From Okibacterium fritillariae (lineage in GTDB: Bacteria; Actinomycetota; Actinomycetes; Actinomycetales; Microbacteriaceae), in contig NZ_FUZP01000001.1 of assembly GCF_900167575.1 (NCBI RefSeq), forward strand, positions 434,001 to 498,000: a stretch of DNA of 64,000 nt, given 5' to 3'. The notes under the pieces were generated by a model that saw nothing but the letters and a program-made list of their open reading frames with translations, was not told the DNA's origin and did no database searches. The translations under genes were made by a program, and so were the position numbers. Below, piece after piece: positions 53,252 to 60,975 of this stretch (position 1 is its first letter; each line of letters starts with the position of its first letter).

Positions 53252-53863
53252 TTAGGACACGCGCTGGACGTGGCCGAGGGCGGCGCGTGCGCCGGCTCGG
53301 ACCGTGATCAGCACGGGAATTTTCTTGCCGAGGATGGTTTGAGCTTCGTCGACGGCGGTGTTCGCCTCGGCGGCGATGCGAGCCGGGGATGCCCCGCGAC
53401 GCGTCGTGATACGAACCCGCACACCCGTGTTGGTGCCGCCGGCGGGCACGCTGCGCACATTGGACGCGATGATGCCGGGTTCGTCAGCAAGGCGCGCTTC
53501 GACAATCTGCTCGAAGGCGCGGTTGTCGATGACGATCTCGCCAAGACCGTTGTCGCCCTCGGCCCGCGCGGCGGTGCGGCGAACGCGTTGACGCTGCGCG
53601 ATCATCCACGAGATGAGCAGGGCCGCGGCTATGACGCCGAGGAGAACCGCGGCGGCGGCGACCCAGTGGGTCTGCGTGCCGGGGATCGCGCTGGCCTGTG
53701 CCGCATCGGCGAGGGTGTCGACGCCGGAGCCGGCGCCGGATCGCCAAGCCTTCTCAGCGGCCGGGGCAAAACCGAGGAAGCCGATTGCGGCCCCGATGAG
53801 GGCTAGGACGAGCCCGATCAGGAAGAGGAAGAATCGGTTGAGCGCCGCGTGTTTGCCGGTCAT
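53252..53863 (-). CDS. AmaP-like alkaline-shock membrane protein (DUF6286 type)
   Basis: 203 residues. Two hydrophobic spans (FFLFLIGLVLALIGAAIGFL and VAAAAVLLGVIAAALLISWM) frame a short external loop, then a cytoplasmic Asp23-like domain with IVIDNRAFEQIVEARLAD and GVRVRITTRRGAS. In Staphylococcus, AmaP anchors Asp23 to the membrane through a similar layout, so I infer an anchor role here. The start overlaps the stop of the preceding gene by one base (TGATG). Confidence 0.8.
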   Translation of the reverse strand: MTGKHAALNRFFLFLIGLVLALIGAAIGFLGFAPAAEKAWRSGAGSGVDTLADAAQASAIPGTQTHWVAAAAVLLGVIAAALLISWMIAQRQRVRRTAARAEGDNGLGEIVIDNRAFEQIVEARLADEPGIIASNVRSVPAGGTNTGVRVRITTRRGASPARIAAEANTAVDEAQTILGKKIPVLITVRAGARAALGHVQRVS

Positions 53864-54441
53864 CAGCCCACCATTCCTTTCTTGTCGATGTCCACGCTGA
53901 CCCGCAACGGGGGCGTGAGCGCGTATGAATCTGCAACCTTCTGCGCTTCGGACTGCACAGCTTCACGGTCGACCGGCACACCCGTGGTGGGATGCACGTG
54001 CGCGGTGGCGCGACGGCGACCGACGCTGACAGAGACCTGCTCTTCGCGCAGATTTGCGGAGTCTCGGATGACCTTGGCCAGGGCCGCCGCCACGACTGTG
54101 TCGTCGATGATGGTCGGGTTGGCGGCATCCGGGGTGTGGTGCAACCCGCGGATGCCGGGCAGGATCGCCCGTACCATGAGCACGAGGCCGATCAACACCA
54201 GCACGCCACCGATGGCGTAGAGGAGTGGCTGGCCCAGAGAGCCGATCTGGGTTGCCCCGAGCGCGAGTGCACCCGGAGTGGCGAGGAGCGGCGGCTGGCC
54301 CAGCATGTTGAGGATGACCTCGGTGATGAGGTAGGCCAACACGAGCAGGGCGATAATCGCCACGATGAGCGTGGTGCCCGACCGCGTGGAGCGGAGCTCT
54401 TGCCGAACGGCTCGCCGGCCGATCTTGTCGGTGGTGCTCAT
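53863..54441 (-). CDS. Second AmaP-like / DUF6286-type membrane protein
   Basis: 192 residues from the ATG at 54441, with GGAGAG 5 bases upstream and a 4-base overlap with the preceding gene. Two hydrophobic spans (TLIVAIIALLVLAYLITEVI and LLYAIGGVLVLIGLVLMVRA) are followed by a small alpha/beta domain: TIIDDTVVAAALAKVIRDSA and LRVSVDIDKKG. It resembles the next gene in plan, so the operon has two candidate membrane anchors for Asp23-like proteins. Confidence 0.78.
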   Translation of the reverse strand: MSTTDKIGRRAVRQELRSTRSGTTLIVAIIALLVLAYLITEVILNMLGQPPLLATPGALALGATQIGSLGQPLLYAIGGVLVLIGLVLMVRAILPGIRGLHHTPDAANPTIIDDTVVAAALAKVIRDSANLREEQVSVSVGRRRATAHVHPTTGVPVDREAVQSEAQKVADSYALTPPLRVSVDIDKKGMVG

Positions 54442-54830
54442 AGGACTCTCCGGTTGTTGATGAACTCGCACCCGGTCACGCGCACACGCACACGGCCGAC
54501 GAGTGAACCGCTGAGCGCTGTCGTCTGCTCGGCGATGCGGCGCTGGGCCGTGGTCGCGGCGTCGATGACGGACGGGCCGGAGGCGAGGGAGTTTTCAAGA
54601 TCTACGGCGACGGGCCCTGCCACCTCGATGGCCAGCTTGCCGTCGAGGTCGGACAGATTCACCGAGACCGCAGACGCGCGGACACCCAGCGCTTCGCCGG
54701 CAACCGCGCGAACGAGGCCGCTCAGGGCCTTCGATGCGATGCGCGTGCTGCCGACCTGGCGCTCGGCGGGCACGAGATTCGTGCCCGCCCGAAGGGTATC
54801 GACGCCGGACGGGGCGGTGACCGTTGTCAT
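54438..54830 (-). CDS. Small Asp23/Gls24-like cytoplasmic protein
   Basis: 130 residues without membrane spans. The order RIASKALSGLVRAVAGEALG, SVNLSDLDGKLAIEVAG and RRIAEQTTALSGSLVGRV matches the helix-strand-helix pattern of Asp23-type proteins but is shorter than usual. The start and stop overlap both neighbours by four bases. It may form mixed assemblies with the larger Asp23 protein; that is inference. Confidence 0.7.
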   Translation of the reverse strand: MTTVTAPSGVDTLRAGTNLVPAERQVGSTRIASKALSGLVRAVAGEALGVRASAVSVNLSDLDGKLAIEVAGPVAVDLENSLASGPSVIDAATTAQRRIAEQTTALSGSLVGRVRVRVTGCEFINNRRVL

Positions 54831-55018
54831 GACGAGGACCGCTTGCCCCTCAGCGCGTCGGCAACCGCACCGAGATCGAGCTTGCCCTCGAGGATGCGAC
54901 CGACGAGGGCGCCGATGGCCATTAGAACGACCGCGAGGAGGAAACCCCAGAAGCCGAACCACAGGGCGACGACCGCCAGGATCGCGCCGACGAAAATACC
55001 TACTGTCGTGTTGCTCAC
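54827..55018 (-). CDS. DUF2273-type small membrane protein
   Basis: 63 residues with two close hydrophobic spans (VGIFVGAILAVVALWFGFWG and LLAVVLMAIGALVGRILEG) and a charged tail. DUF2273 proteins accompany asp23 in Firmicutes and actinobacteria. Start and stop overlap both neighbours by four bases (ATGA). Confidence 0.85.
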   Translation of the reverse strand: MSNTTVGIFVGAILAVVALWFGFWGFLLAVVLMAIGALVGRILEGKLDLGAVADALRGKRSSS

Positions 55019-55467
55019 TGAACTCGCGACTCCTCGGCCTCAGCGTTGTCGTCGTCGGACGGGATGTGGACGTCGTTGATCGAGATGTTGACCTCGGACA
55101 CCTCCATGCCGACGAGGTTGTGGATGGCGCGGTAGACCGCGTCGCGGACCTGGTCGGCGACATCCTGCAGCGCAACCGGGTACTCGACGACCAGGGTGAG
55201 ATCGACGGCGACCTGCTTCTCGCCGACCTCGACGTTCACGCCCTGTGCGTGGTCGGTGGCGCCAACGGCACCGCGGATGGCACCGAACGCACGAGCTGCG
55301 CCGCCGCCGAGCGCGTAGACGCCGGGGATGTCGCGGGCGGCGAGCCCGACGATCTTGCCGATGACCTCGGGGGCGATGACGGTCTTACCCGAGTCGCTCA
55401 CGCTGTCGAGGGAGTCGGCACCGGTGCCCGTGGTGCTGATGGTCGCGGGGGTAACTTTCTCAGCCAT
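55015..55467 (-). CDS. Asp23/Gls24-family envelope stress protein
   Basis: 150 residues. The full Asp23 pattern is visible: VIGKIVGLAARDIPGVYALG, VNVEVGEKQVAVDLTLVVEY, LQDVADQVRDAVYRAIHNLV, and the C-terminal NISINDVHIPS. In Staphylococcus aureus Asp23 is an abundant membrane-associated protein of cell-wall stress. AAAGG lies 7 bases before the ATG. It is the first gene of a five-gene minus-strand operon and is divergent from an ECF sigma factor gene. Confidence 0.93.
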   Translation of the reverse strand: MAEKVTPATISTTGTGADSLDSVSDSGKTVIAPEVIGKIVGLAARDIPGVYALGGGAARAFGAIRGAVGATDHAQGVNVEVGEKQVAVDLTLVVEYPVALQDVADQVRDAVYRAIHNLVGMEVSEVNISINDVHIPSDDDNAEAEESRVQ

Positions 55468-55711
55468 GTTCTGCCTTTCGTGGGGGCCCGGGTGGGCCCG
55501 TTTCGTTGTCTACGGAGATAAGACGGGACGTGCGGCGGAATCGTCACGGATGACGTAAAAAAACTTTGACAGATTGTGTTCTGGCCGTTTTGGGTGTTGC
55601 TTTTTCTCCACTCCTACGTTTGTCCACAGATTGGCGCAAGGCCCGAATCGGGTCGGGATGCGGGGATAGGCTGCGTGAACGCGCATCAGATCGATCGACA
55701 CGGAAAGGTGG

Positions 55712-56284
55712 ATGATGTCCGCTCACGACGACGCCAGAGTCCCCCTCGCCGAGCTGGGTGACCGTGTGCTCGTCGATCGCGCGACCGACGGGGACGGCCG
55801 CGCATTCGAGGTGATCGTGCGCAGGCATGGGCCCCTCATGCGGGCCTACGCCATTCGACTGATGAGTTCGACCGCCGAGGCCGACGATGTCGTTCAAGAG
55901 TCCTTCATCACGGCGTGGCAGCAGTTGCACACCCTCACCGACGGTTCGGCGGTGAAGAGTTGGCTCATGCGCATCGTGAGCCGAAAAGGCGTCGACCGCT
56001 TGCGGTCGCGGCGTCGATACGATGACATTGACACGGTTGAGGTTGCGGCGCCCGAGACATCTGGCCCAGAGAGCTCCGCTCAGGTGAGTTCGCAGATGGA
56101 GGCGCTCAAGAAGGCGCTCGCGAATCTGCCCGAGCAGCAGCGCGAGTGCTGGGTGCTCCGGGAGGTCGGTGGGCTCAGCTACGACGAGATCGCCGAGCAG
56201 CTGTCGGTTCCCGTGCCCACAGTACGAGGCCGCATCGCTCGGGCCAGAGAGACGCTGACGCGAGAGTTGGAGGGATGGCGATGA
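55712..56284 (+). CDS. ECF-family RNA polymerase sigma factor
   Basis: 190 residues. Region 2 contains AYAIRLMSSTAEADDVVQES and TAWQQLHTLTDG; region 4 is LPEQQRECWVLREVGGLSYD followed by EIAEQLSVPVPTVRGRIARA. The GGAAAGGTGG ribosome site leads to ATGATG; the first ATG is used here. The gene overlaps a zinc-finger/Asp23 fusion that should be its anti-sigma factor. Divergent promoter region 55468-55711 is less GC-rich, with TTGACA at 55566 and A and T runs; it may hold the sigma factor's own target promoter. Confidence 0.93.
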   Translation: MMSAHDDARVPLAELGDRVLVDRATDGDGRAFEVIVRRHGPLMRAYAIRLMSSTAEADDVVQESFITAWQQLHTLTDGSAVKSWLMRIVSRKGVDRLRSRRRYDDIDTVEVAAPETSGPESSAQVSSQMEALKKALANLPEQQRECWVLREVGGLSYDEIAEQLSVPVPTVRGRIARARETLTRELEGWR

Positions 56285-56943
56285 GCAGCACCGATCCCCG
56301 ATCCGACCGCGCGTTCGACGACATCCGCCCGCTCGCCGACAACGGCTCCACCCCCAGAACGCGCGATGACGGCGTTCTGGATTGCGGTCGTTCGGTGGAC
56401 GAGTTGGAGGATTACCTCGATGCGGGAGAGCCGCGCGACGCGCATATCGATCACTGCCCTGAATGCCAGCAAGCCCTCGACTCTCTCAAGCGCATGCGAC
56501 GGGTCACGGCAGAGCTCATCCACACCGATGCGGCCCACGCGCCCGAAGAGGTCGTCGAGGGCTGGCTGAAGGGCCTCGTCGGTCAGCTCGCGCTCGAAGT
56601 GCGTGCCGGGCGGCAGATACCGCTGCAGCACGAGGATGGTCGAGCGCGTTTGAGCATCACCGAGGGTGCGGTGCGGGCCCTCATCCGCGATGCGGGCGAC
56701 CGGGTTCCGGGCATCGTCGTCGGTCGCAGCACGTTCGTCGGTGACGTCACCATTCCGGGTGAGCCGGTTTCCGTTCTGGTGACGGCGAGTGCCCGGCACG
56801 GCGTCAATCTCGTGCAGATCGCCTCCGACCTGCGCAGCGCGGTTCTCGCCGATCTCGCCCGGCACACCGAGCTCACGATCACGGCCGTCGACGTTCGCGT
56901 CGATGACCTCTACGGAGCCGGCCGATCGGGAGAGGACCTCTGA
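56281..56943 (+). CDS. Anti-sigma-type zinc motif fused to an Asp23-like domain
   Basis: 220 residues from the ATG that overlaps the sigma-factor stop; GGAGGG is 7 bases upstream. Residues about 35-75 hold VDELEDYLDAG...HIDHCPECQQALDSL, whose H-x3-C-x2-C matches the ZAS anti-sigma zinc motif. The C-terminal half (residues about 95-210) reads as an Asp23/Gls24-like fold: ARLSITEGAVRALIRDAGD, VPGIVVGRS, VSVLVTASARHGVN and TITAVDVRVDDLY. No membrane span is seen. It may hold the sigma factor inactive and respond through contact with other Asp23 proteins. The fold call for the C-terminal half is from pattern only. Confidence 0.78.
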   Translation: MSSTDPRSDRAFDDIRPLADNGSTPRTRDDGVLDCGRSVDELEDYLDAGEPRDAHIDHCPECQQALDSLKRMRRVTAELIHTDAAHAPEEVVEGWLKGLVGQLALEVRAGRQIPLQHEDGRARLSITEGAVRALIRDAGDRVPGIVVGRSTFVGDVTIPGEPVSVLVTASARHGVNLVQIASDLRSAVLADLARHTELTITAVDVRVDDLYGAGRSGEDL

Positions 56944-57425
56944 TGGCACACGACAACAACCTGCTCGCCGGAGCGATTGCTCAGGCCGTCGAAGGCGTTC
57001 CCGGGGTCGTAGAGGTGTATCCGTCTGTCGTGGCTCGCATCAGCCGAGGCATCCTCGGAACGGTCGAGAACGTGGCCGCCGGGTTGCAGGGCAAGAGCGG
57101 CACAGCGTCGGTCGAACCTCCTCGAGTCACCGTGAGCGGCGAGGGCACCGACCAAAAGATCGCCGTACACATCGGCACAGATGCCACGGTGGCGACTCCG
57201 GAGGTCGCGCGCGCCGTGTACACCGCGGTCGCGGCTCTCGCGCCGGCCGAGGCCACGATCGAGGTTCAGGTGAGTCGGATCGAGTGGCCTCTCCCTGCTC
57301 CCACGGAGTCCCCGAAGCTCGCCGCATCGGTCGACGTCGCTGAATCGGTCGCGGGTTCGACCGGTGCCGGCACCGACCGGTCGCGGATCAGCCACATCCC
57401 GGCGGCCATCGACTCCGGCGCATAG
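56943..57425 (+). CDS. Gls24-like protein, third gene of the sigma-factor operon
   Basis: 160 residues. LLAGAIAQAVEGVPGVVEVY and IAVHIGTDATVATPEVARAV followed by EATIEVQVSRIEW resemble the core of Asp23/Gls24 proteins, with an unstructured C-terminal tail of about 45 residues. It starts one base inside the stop of the previous gene (TGATG), so the three genes are one translation unit. Function unknown. Confidence 0.75.
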   Translation: MAHDNNLLAGAIAQAVEGVPGVVEVYPSVVARISRGILGTVENVAAGLQGKSGTASVEPPRVTVSGEGTDQKIAVHIGTDATVATPEVARAVYTAVAALAPAEATIEVQVSRIEWPLPAPTESPKLAASVDVAESVAGSTGAGTDRSRISHIPAAIDSGA

Positions 57426-57487
57426 ACCGAGGCGTGACACTCGTCGCTCTTCCCGCGGAACGCGACCCACATCAACGAGGAGTTCGA

Positions 57488-58417
57488 ATGTACCGAGTAC
57501 CCGACCAGACCGGCCGAACGATCGTCGTCACGGGCGCCAGCGGCGGCATCGGCAAAGAAGTCGCCACGCGGTTGGCCGGTGCCGGCGCGCACGTCATCTT
57601 GGCCGTGCGCAACCCCGAGAAGGGTGAGCAGGCGCTGACTGACATCCGCGCCGAGCACCACGATGCCCGGGTCGAGATGCGTCTCATCGATACCGCCGAC
57701 CTCGCGTCGGTGCGTCGCTTCGCCGCGGAGGTCGACGACAACTACGACCACATCGACGCGCTGGTCAACAACGCCGGTGTGATGGCGCCGCCGAAGTGGA
57801 TGGTCACGGTCGACGGGTTCGAGATGCAGATGGGAACGAACTTCCTCGGCCCGTTCGCGCTCACCAACCTGCTGCTCCCTGCGCTGCTGCGGTCCGAGGC
57901 TCCCCGTGTGTCGACGATGTCGAGCGTTGCCGCCTGGATGGGCGTCATGCGCTTCGACGACCTCGATTCGGTGGGTCACTACATCCCCATGGTTGCCTAC
58001 GGGCAAACGAAGCTGGCCGACTACTACCTCGCCAGCCACCTGGCCGAGACGTCGCGGCGGCTCGGCTGGCGCCTGATCAGCAACGCCGCGCACCCCGGGC
58101 TGTCCAACACCAACATCACCCGCACCGGGCGCTACCTCGGCAAGTCCATGCCGAACAAGAGCTATATGGGCAACGTGCCTTTCCTGCCCATCCAGGAAGC
58201 CGACCGCGGCGCAGAGCCGATGCTGTTCGCCGTCGCCGATCCGGCCGCAGAGAATGGCGGCTACTACGGCCCGAACGGAAAACTCGAGCTCACGGGCATC
58301 GTCTCGCCGGCGCGCGTGACCAAGCGCATGGCCGACAGCGACGCCGCGGCGCGGCTGTGGGCCGTCGCCGAGAAGCTGACGGGAACGGCGCTGCCGCAGC
58401 CGACACCCGCGAGCTGA
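57488..58417 (+). CDS. Short-chain dehydrogenase/reductase
   Basis: 309 residues from the ATG with GAGGAG 5 bases upstream. The cofactor motif is VVTGASGGIGKEVATRLAG near residue 15, NNAGVMAPP is present, the active-site Ser is in TMSSVAAWMG and the Tyr/Lys in AYGQTKLADYYLA. It resembles the retinol-dehydrogenase/oxidoreductase-like SDRs common in actinobacteria; the substrate is unknown. The last 13 codons are repeated after the stop in a 38-bp duplication. Confidence 0.92.
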   Translation: MYRVPDQTGRTIVVTGASGGIGKEVATRLAGAGAHVILAVRNPEKGEQALTDIRAEHHDARVEMRLIDTADLASVRRFAAEVDDNYDHIDALVNNAGVMAPPKWMVTVDGFEMQMGTNFLGPFALTNLLLPALLRSEAPRVSTMSSVAAWMGVMRFDDLDSVGHYIPMVAYGQTKLADYYLASHLAETSRRLGWRLISNAAHPGLSNTNITRTGRYLGKSMPNKSYMGNVPFLPIQEADRGAEPMLFAVADPAAENGGYYGPNGKLELTGIVSPARVTKRMADSDAAARLWAVAEKLTGTALPQPTPAS

Positions 58418-58450
58418 CGGGCACGGCGCTGCCGCAACCTACGCCCGCAA
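58375..58450. repeat. 38-bp direct repeat across the stop of the SDR gene
   Basis: GCTGACGGGAACGGCGCTGC begins the first unit at 58375; the second unit (58413-58450) repeats it with four or five changes. The period is not a multiple of three, so the SDR frame ends at the first base group of the second unit. Confidence 0.85.
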
Positions 58451-58505
58451 GCTGAGGGCGCGAGCTGCACCGCTGCGAACGGTCCAGCGAGAGGGCGGCC
58501 GCAGG

Positions 58506-59462
58506 TCAGTAGCCGAGAGTCTTGATCGTGGAGGAGAGGGCGTCGGCCGAGCGCTGCAACAACTCCTGCTCGCCGTCATCCATCGGCACATCGAGAACAC
58601 GCTCGACACCGCGTGAACCCACGATCGACGGCACGCTCAACGCCACACCGTCGATGCCGCGATAGTTCGACAACACCGAACTGACCGGCAGAACGGCGCG
58701 CTCGTCGCGCAAGACCGACTCGACGATGCGCGCGCCCGACAAACCGATCGCATAGTTGGTGGCACCCTTGCCCGCGATCACCCGATACGCCGCCGTCACC
58801 ACGTCATCGCGCAGGGCGTCGAGAACGTCGCGCGTGAAAACCTGCGTGCCCGAGTCATCCGTCCACTCGCGCAGCGGCGTCAAACCGATGGATGCCTGCG
58901 ACCACAACGGAAACTCGCTGTCGCCGTGCTCGCCCACGATCGACGCGTGCACGCTCTGGGCCGCCACCCCGGCGCGCTCCGCGAGCAGCCACCGCAGGCG
59001 ACCCGAGTCGAGCACCGTGCCCGACGAGAACACCTTGCCCGCAGGCAGGCCCGAAATCTGCTGGGCGATGACCGTGAGCACATCGCACGGGTTCGTCACC
59101 AGGATGTAGACGGCCTTCGGGGCGCGCTCCACCAGCTGCGGCATGATCTTCTCGAGAATGCGCGCGTTCGTGCCCGCCAGGTCGATGCGCGTCTGACCGG
59201 GCTCCTGCTTGGCACCCGCCGTGATGACCACGACATTGGCGCCCGCGATGACATCCATATCGCCGCCGCCCGTGATGCGCGACGCCCCCGTGAACGGCGT
59301 GCCGTGCGCCAGATCGAGAACCTCGGCCTCGGCCTTGGCCGTGTTCACGTCATACAACGCGACCTCGCGGGCACTATTGCGGATCAGCGACGCGTAGGCA
59401 AGAGAGCTGCCCACGCTTCCCGCTCCGATGATGGCCAGTTTCGTGTTCTCGACGACGCTCAT
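58506..59462 (-). CDS. ldh: L-lactate dehydrogenase
   Basis: 318 residues from the ATG at 59462 (GGATGGAGG upstream). The NAD motif is LAIIGAGSVGSSLAYASL; the substrate-binding Arg is in GQTRIDLAGTNARI; VTNPCDVLT is conserved; the catalytic His is in IVGEHGDSEFPLWS. The residue before RID (Gln in KQEPGQTR) supports lactate rather than malate specificity. It interconverts pyruvate and L-lactate with NADH in the cytoplasm. Confidence 0.95.
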   Translation of the reverse strand: MSVVENTKLAIIGAGSVGSSLAYASLIRNSAREVALYDVNTAKAEAEVLDLAHGTPFTGASRITGGGDMDVIAGANVVVITAGAKQEPGQTRIDLAGTNARILEKIMPQLVERAPKAVYILVTNPCDVLTVIAQQISGLPAGKVFSSGTVLDSGRLRWLLAERAGVAAQSVHASIVGEHGDSEFPLWSQASIGLTPLREWTDDSGTQVFTRDVLDALRDDVVTAAYRVIAGKGATNYAIGLSGARIVESVLRDERAVLPVSSVLSNYRGIDGVALSVPSIVGSRGVERVLDVPMDDGEQELLQRSADALSSTIKTLGY

Positions 59463-59536
59463 ACCTCCATCCTGCCGTGCCGCGGGCGGATGCGGGCAGC
59501 CCCGACCCCGCCCGCGGCTGAGAGTTTGTGCAAGCT

Positions 59537-59659
59537 TCAGCCCTGACGGCCCTTCCATCGCGGGTTGAGCTTGTTGATCACGAATACGCGGCCGCGGCGG
59601 CGCACCACCTGCGAGCCCGGCTGATTCTTCAAGGACTTGATCGACGAGCGAACCTTCAT
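59537..59659 (-). CDS. ykgO: Zinc-independent 50S ribosomal protein L36 (type B)
   Basis: 40 residues, [20 protein letters not shown] followed by [20 protein letters not shown]. The Cys/His zinc ligands of the standard L36 are replaced, which defines the zinc-free paralog. Such paralogs replace the zinc protein when zinc is scarce and are classic Zur targets. AAGGAG lies 6 bases before the ATG. The gene shares a 23-bp palindrome with a divergent CobW-family gene. Confidence 0.95.
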   Translation of the reverse strand: MKVRSSIKSLKNQPGSQVVRRRGRVFVINKLNPRWKGRQG

Positions 59660-59669
59660 TGCAACTCCT

Positions 59670-59700
59670 TTATTGATAACAGTTATCAATAAGATAGCGT
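59670..59700. promoter_or_regulatory. Zur-like palindrome and divergent promoters
   Basis: TTATTGATAAC (59670-59680) and GTTATCAATAA (59682-59692) are perfect 11-bp arms around one central A. TAGCGT (59695-59700) is 6 bases before the CobW-like ATG, and on the other strand TATCTT is a possible -10 for L36. The palindrome covers both promoters. The gene pair argues for the zinc repressor Zur; the sequence differs from the mycobacterial and Streptomyces consensus, so this is inference. Confidence 0.7.
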
Positions 59701-59706
59701 AGACGC

Positions 59707-60948
59707 ATGCAGGATGACTCGAACGCCCCCACCGGCCCGGATGGCGCGGCACGCGACCGCCCGAGAAACGCGGGACCCGCCCACACCGAAGTCGTGCTCG
59801 TCTTCGGCCGGTGCACCACGCATCGACACGAGCAGGCCGCGGCCATCGCCCAGAGCCGCGGGGACGCCCGCATCCGGGTCGCTCCGCGCGCGAGTGGGGG
59901 CCCACTGGCGGTGCGACTCGCTGATGCTCTCGCAACGGCGGCCCGCGACACCCGCCCGCGGCGCCTCGTCCTCGATCTGCCCGACGACACGCGTCCCGAG
60001 GAGGCGATCGGCGCTCTCACGGGGCCCGATGCCCCGGAAGACACCGTGGTCGTCGGCGTCGTCACCGTCGTAGACGCCGGCCGGTTTCGATCCGACCTCG
60101 GCGACGACGGCTATCTCGTCGAACCCGTGGGGGATGACGGCCCGCACGAATCAGATGCCGAGACCTACACCGCCCGGGCGCTGCTCACGGTGACCCAGAT
60201 CGAATTCGCGAGCACCGTCATCCTCGTGGACTGGGCACACCTCGACCAGGCCGAGCTGTCGATTCTGATGGCACTCATCGGACATCTCGCCCCGGGCGCT
60301 CGGATGCGTCTCGCTCGTCGCGCGTCAAGTGGGCGCGGTGGGAATGCCGAGGACAGCGCGGCCGACACCACCCACGGGGCGCGGATCACCGACGCGCCGG
60401 GGGTCACTAAAGCGGCGGGGGTCACCAACGCGACGGGCACGAGATTCGGGGGGTACCTGGCCGGCGCCGCTCGAAGGATCGACGCGGCGACGCAGCAACC
60501 CGGATGGGTGCGCGCGTTGAACGGGGAACACCGCCCGCATGTGACAGACCGCGCCGTGAGCACCTTTCGGTATCAGCAACTGCGGCCCTTCCATCCGAAC
60601 CGGATCGTCAGGCTGCTGGACGGCGAGATCGAGGCGGGCGCATTCGGCGCGGTCGTGCGCTCGGCCGGTTTCTGTTCGTTTGCGACGCGCCCCGGCATCC
60701 CGGCGCGTTGGGACCATATCGGGCGCATGATCTCGTTTCAGCCCATGGCGGCGTTGGCGGGGAGTGAATTGCTCGCGGTGGGACAGGACCTCGTGTTCCA
60801 GGGCATCTACCTCGACGAGCCCGGGCTCGCAGGGGCGTTGGACGCGTGCGCTCTCACCGACGCGGAGTTCCTGGCGGGGCCGGGGCTGTGGCGACGGCTG
60901 CCCGACCCGCTTCCCCGCTGGGAGGATGGCGCCGAGCGCCGTTTGTAG
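59707..60948 (+). CDS. CobW C-terminal domain protein with lost GTPase motifs (Mrf/COG0523-like)
   Basis: 413 residues. The C-terminal third is a CobW_C domain: [34 protein letters not shown] and WDHIGRM. The N-terminal half keeps the COG0523 order of strands ([28 protein letters not shown]) but lacks a P-loop ([18 protein letters not shown]), the CxCC zinc motif and the NKxD base motif (VDWAH). Therefore it should not hydrolyse GTP. The mycobacterial ribosome-hibernation factor Mrf belongs to this family and is made under zinc limitation, so a similar role is possible. The ATG is 6 bases after TAGCGT (leaderless). Confidence 0.85.
   Translation: MQDDSNAPTGPDGAARDRPRNAGPAHTEVVLVFGRCTTHRHEQAAAIAQSRGDARIRVAPRASGGPLAVRLADALATAARDTRPRRLVLDLPDDTRPEEAIGALTGPDAPEDTVVVGVVTVVDAGRFRSDLGDDGYLVEPVGDDGPHESDAETYTARALLTVTQIEFASTVILVDWAHLDQAELSILMALIGHLAPGARMRLARRASSGRGGNAEDSAADTTHGARITDAPGVTKAAGVTNATGTRFGGYLAGAARRIDAATQQPGWVRALNGEHRPHVTDRAVSTFRYQQLRPFHPNRIVRLLDGEIEAGAFGAVVRSAGFCSFATRPGIPARWDHIGRMISFQPMAALAGSELLAVGQDLVFQGIYLDEPGLAGALDACALTDAEFLAGPGLWRRLPDPLPRWEDGAERRL
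60385..60438. repeat. 18-bp in-frame tandem repeat in the CobW-like gene
   Basis: Three 18-base units (60385, 60403, 60421) encode [12 protein letters not shown] and VTNATG in the linker between the GTPase-like part and the CobW_C domain. Confidence 0.85.
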
Positions 60949-60975
60949 TGTGACGCCGCTTGGCGCCGGGGCCGC

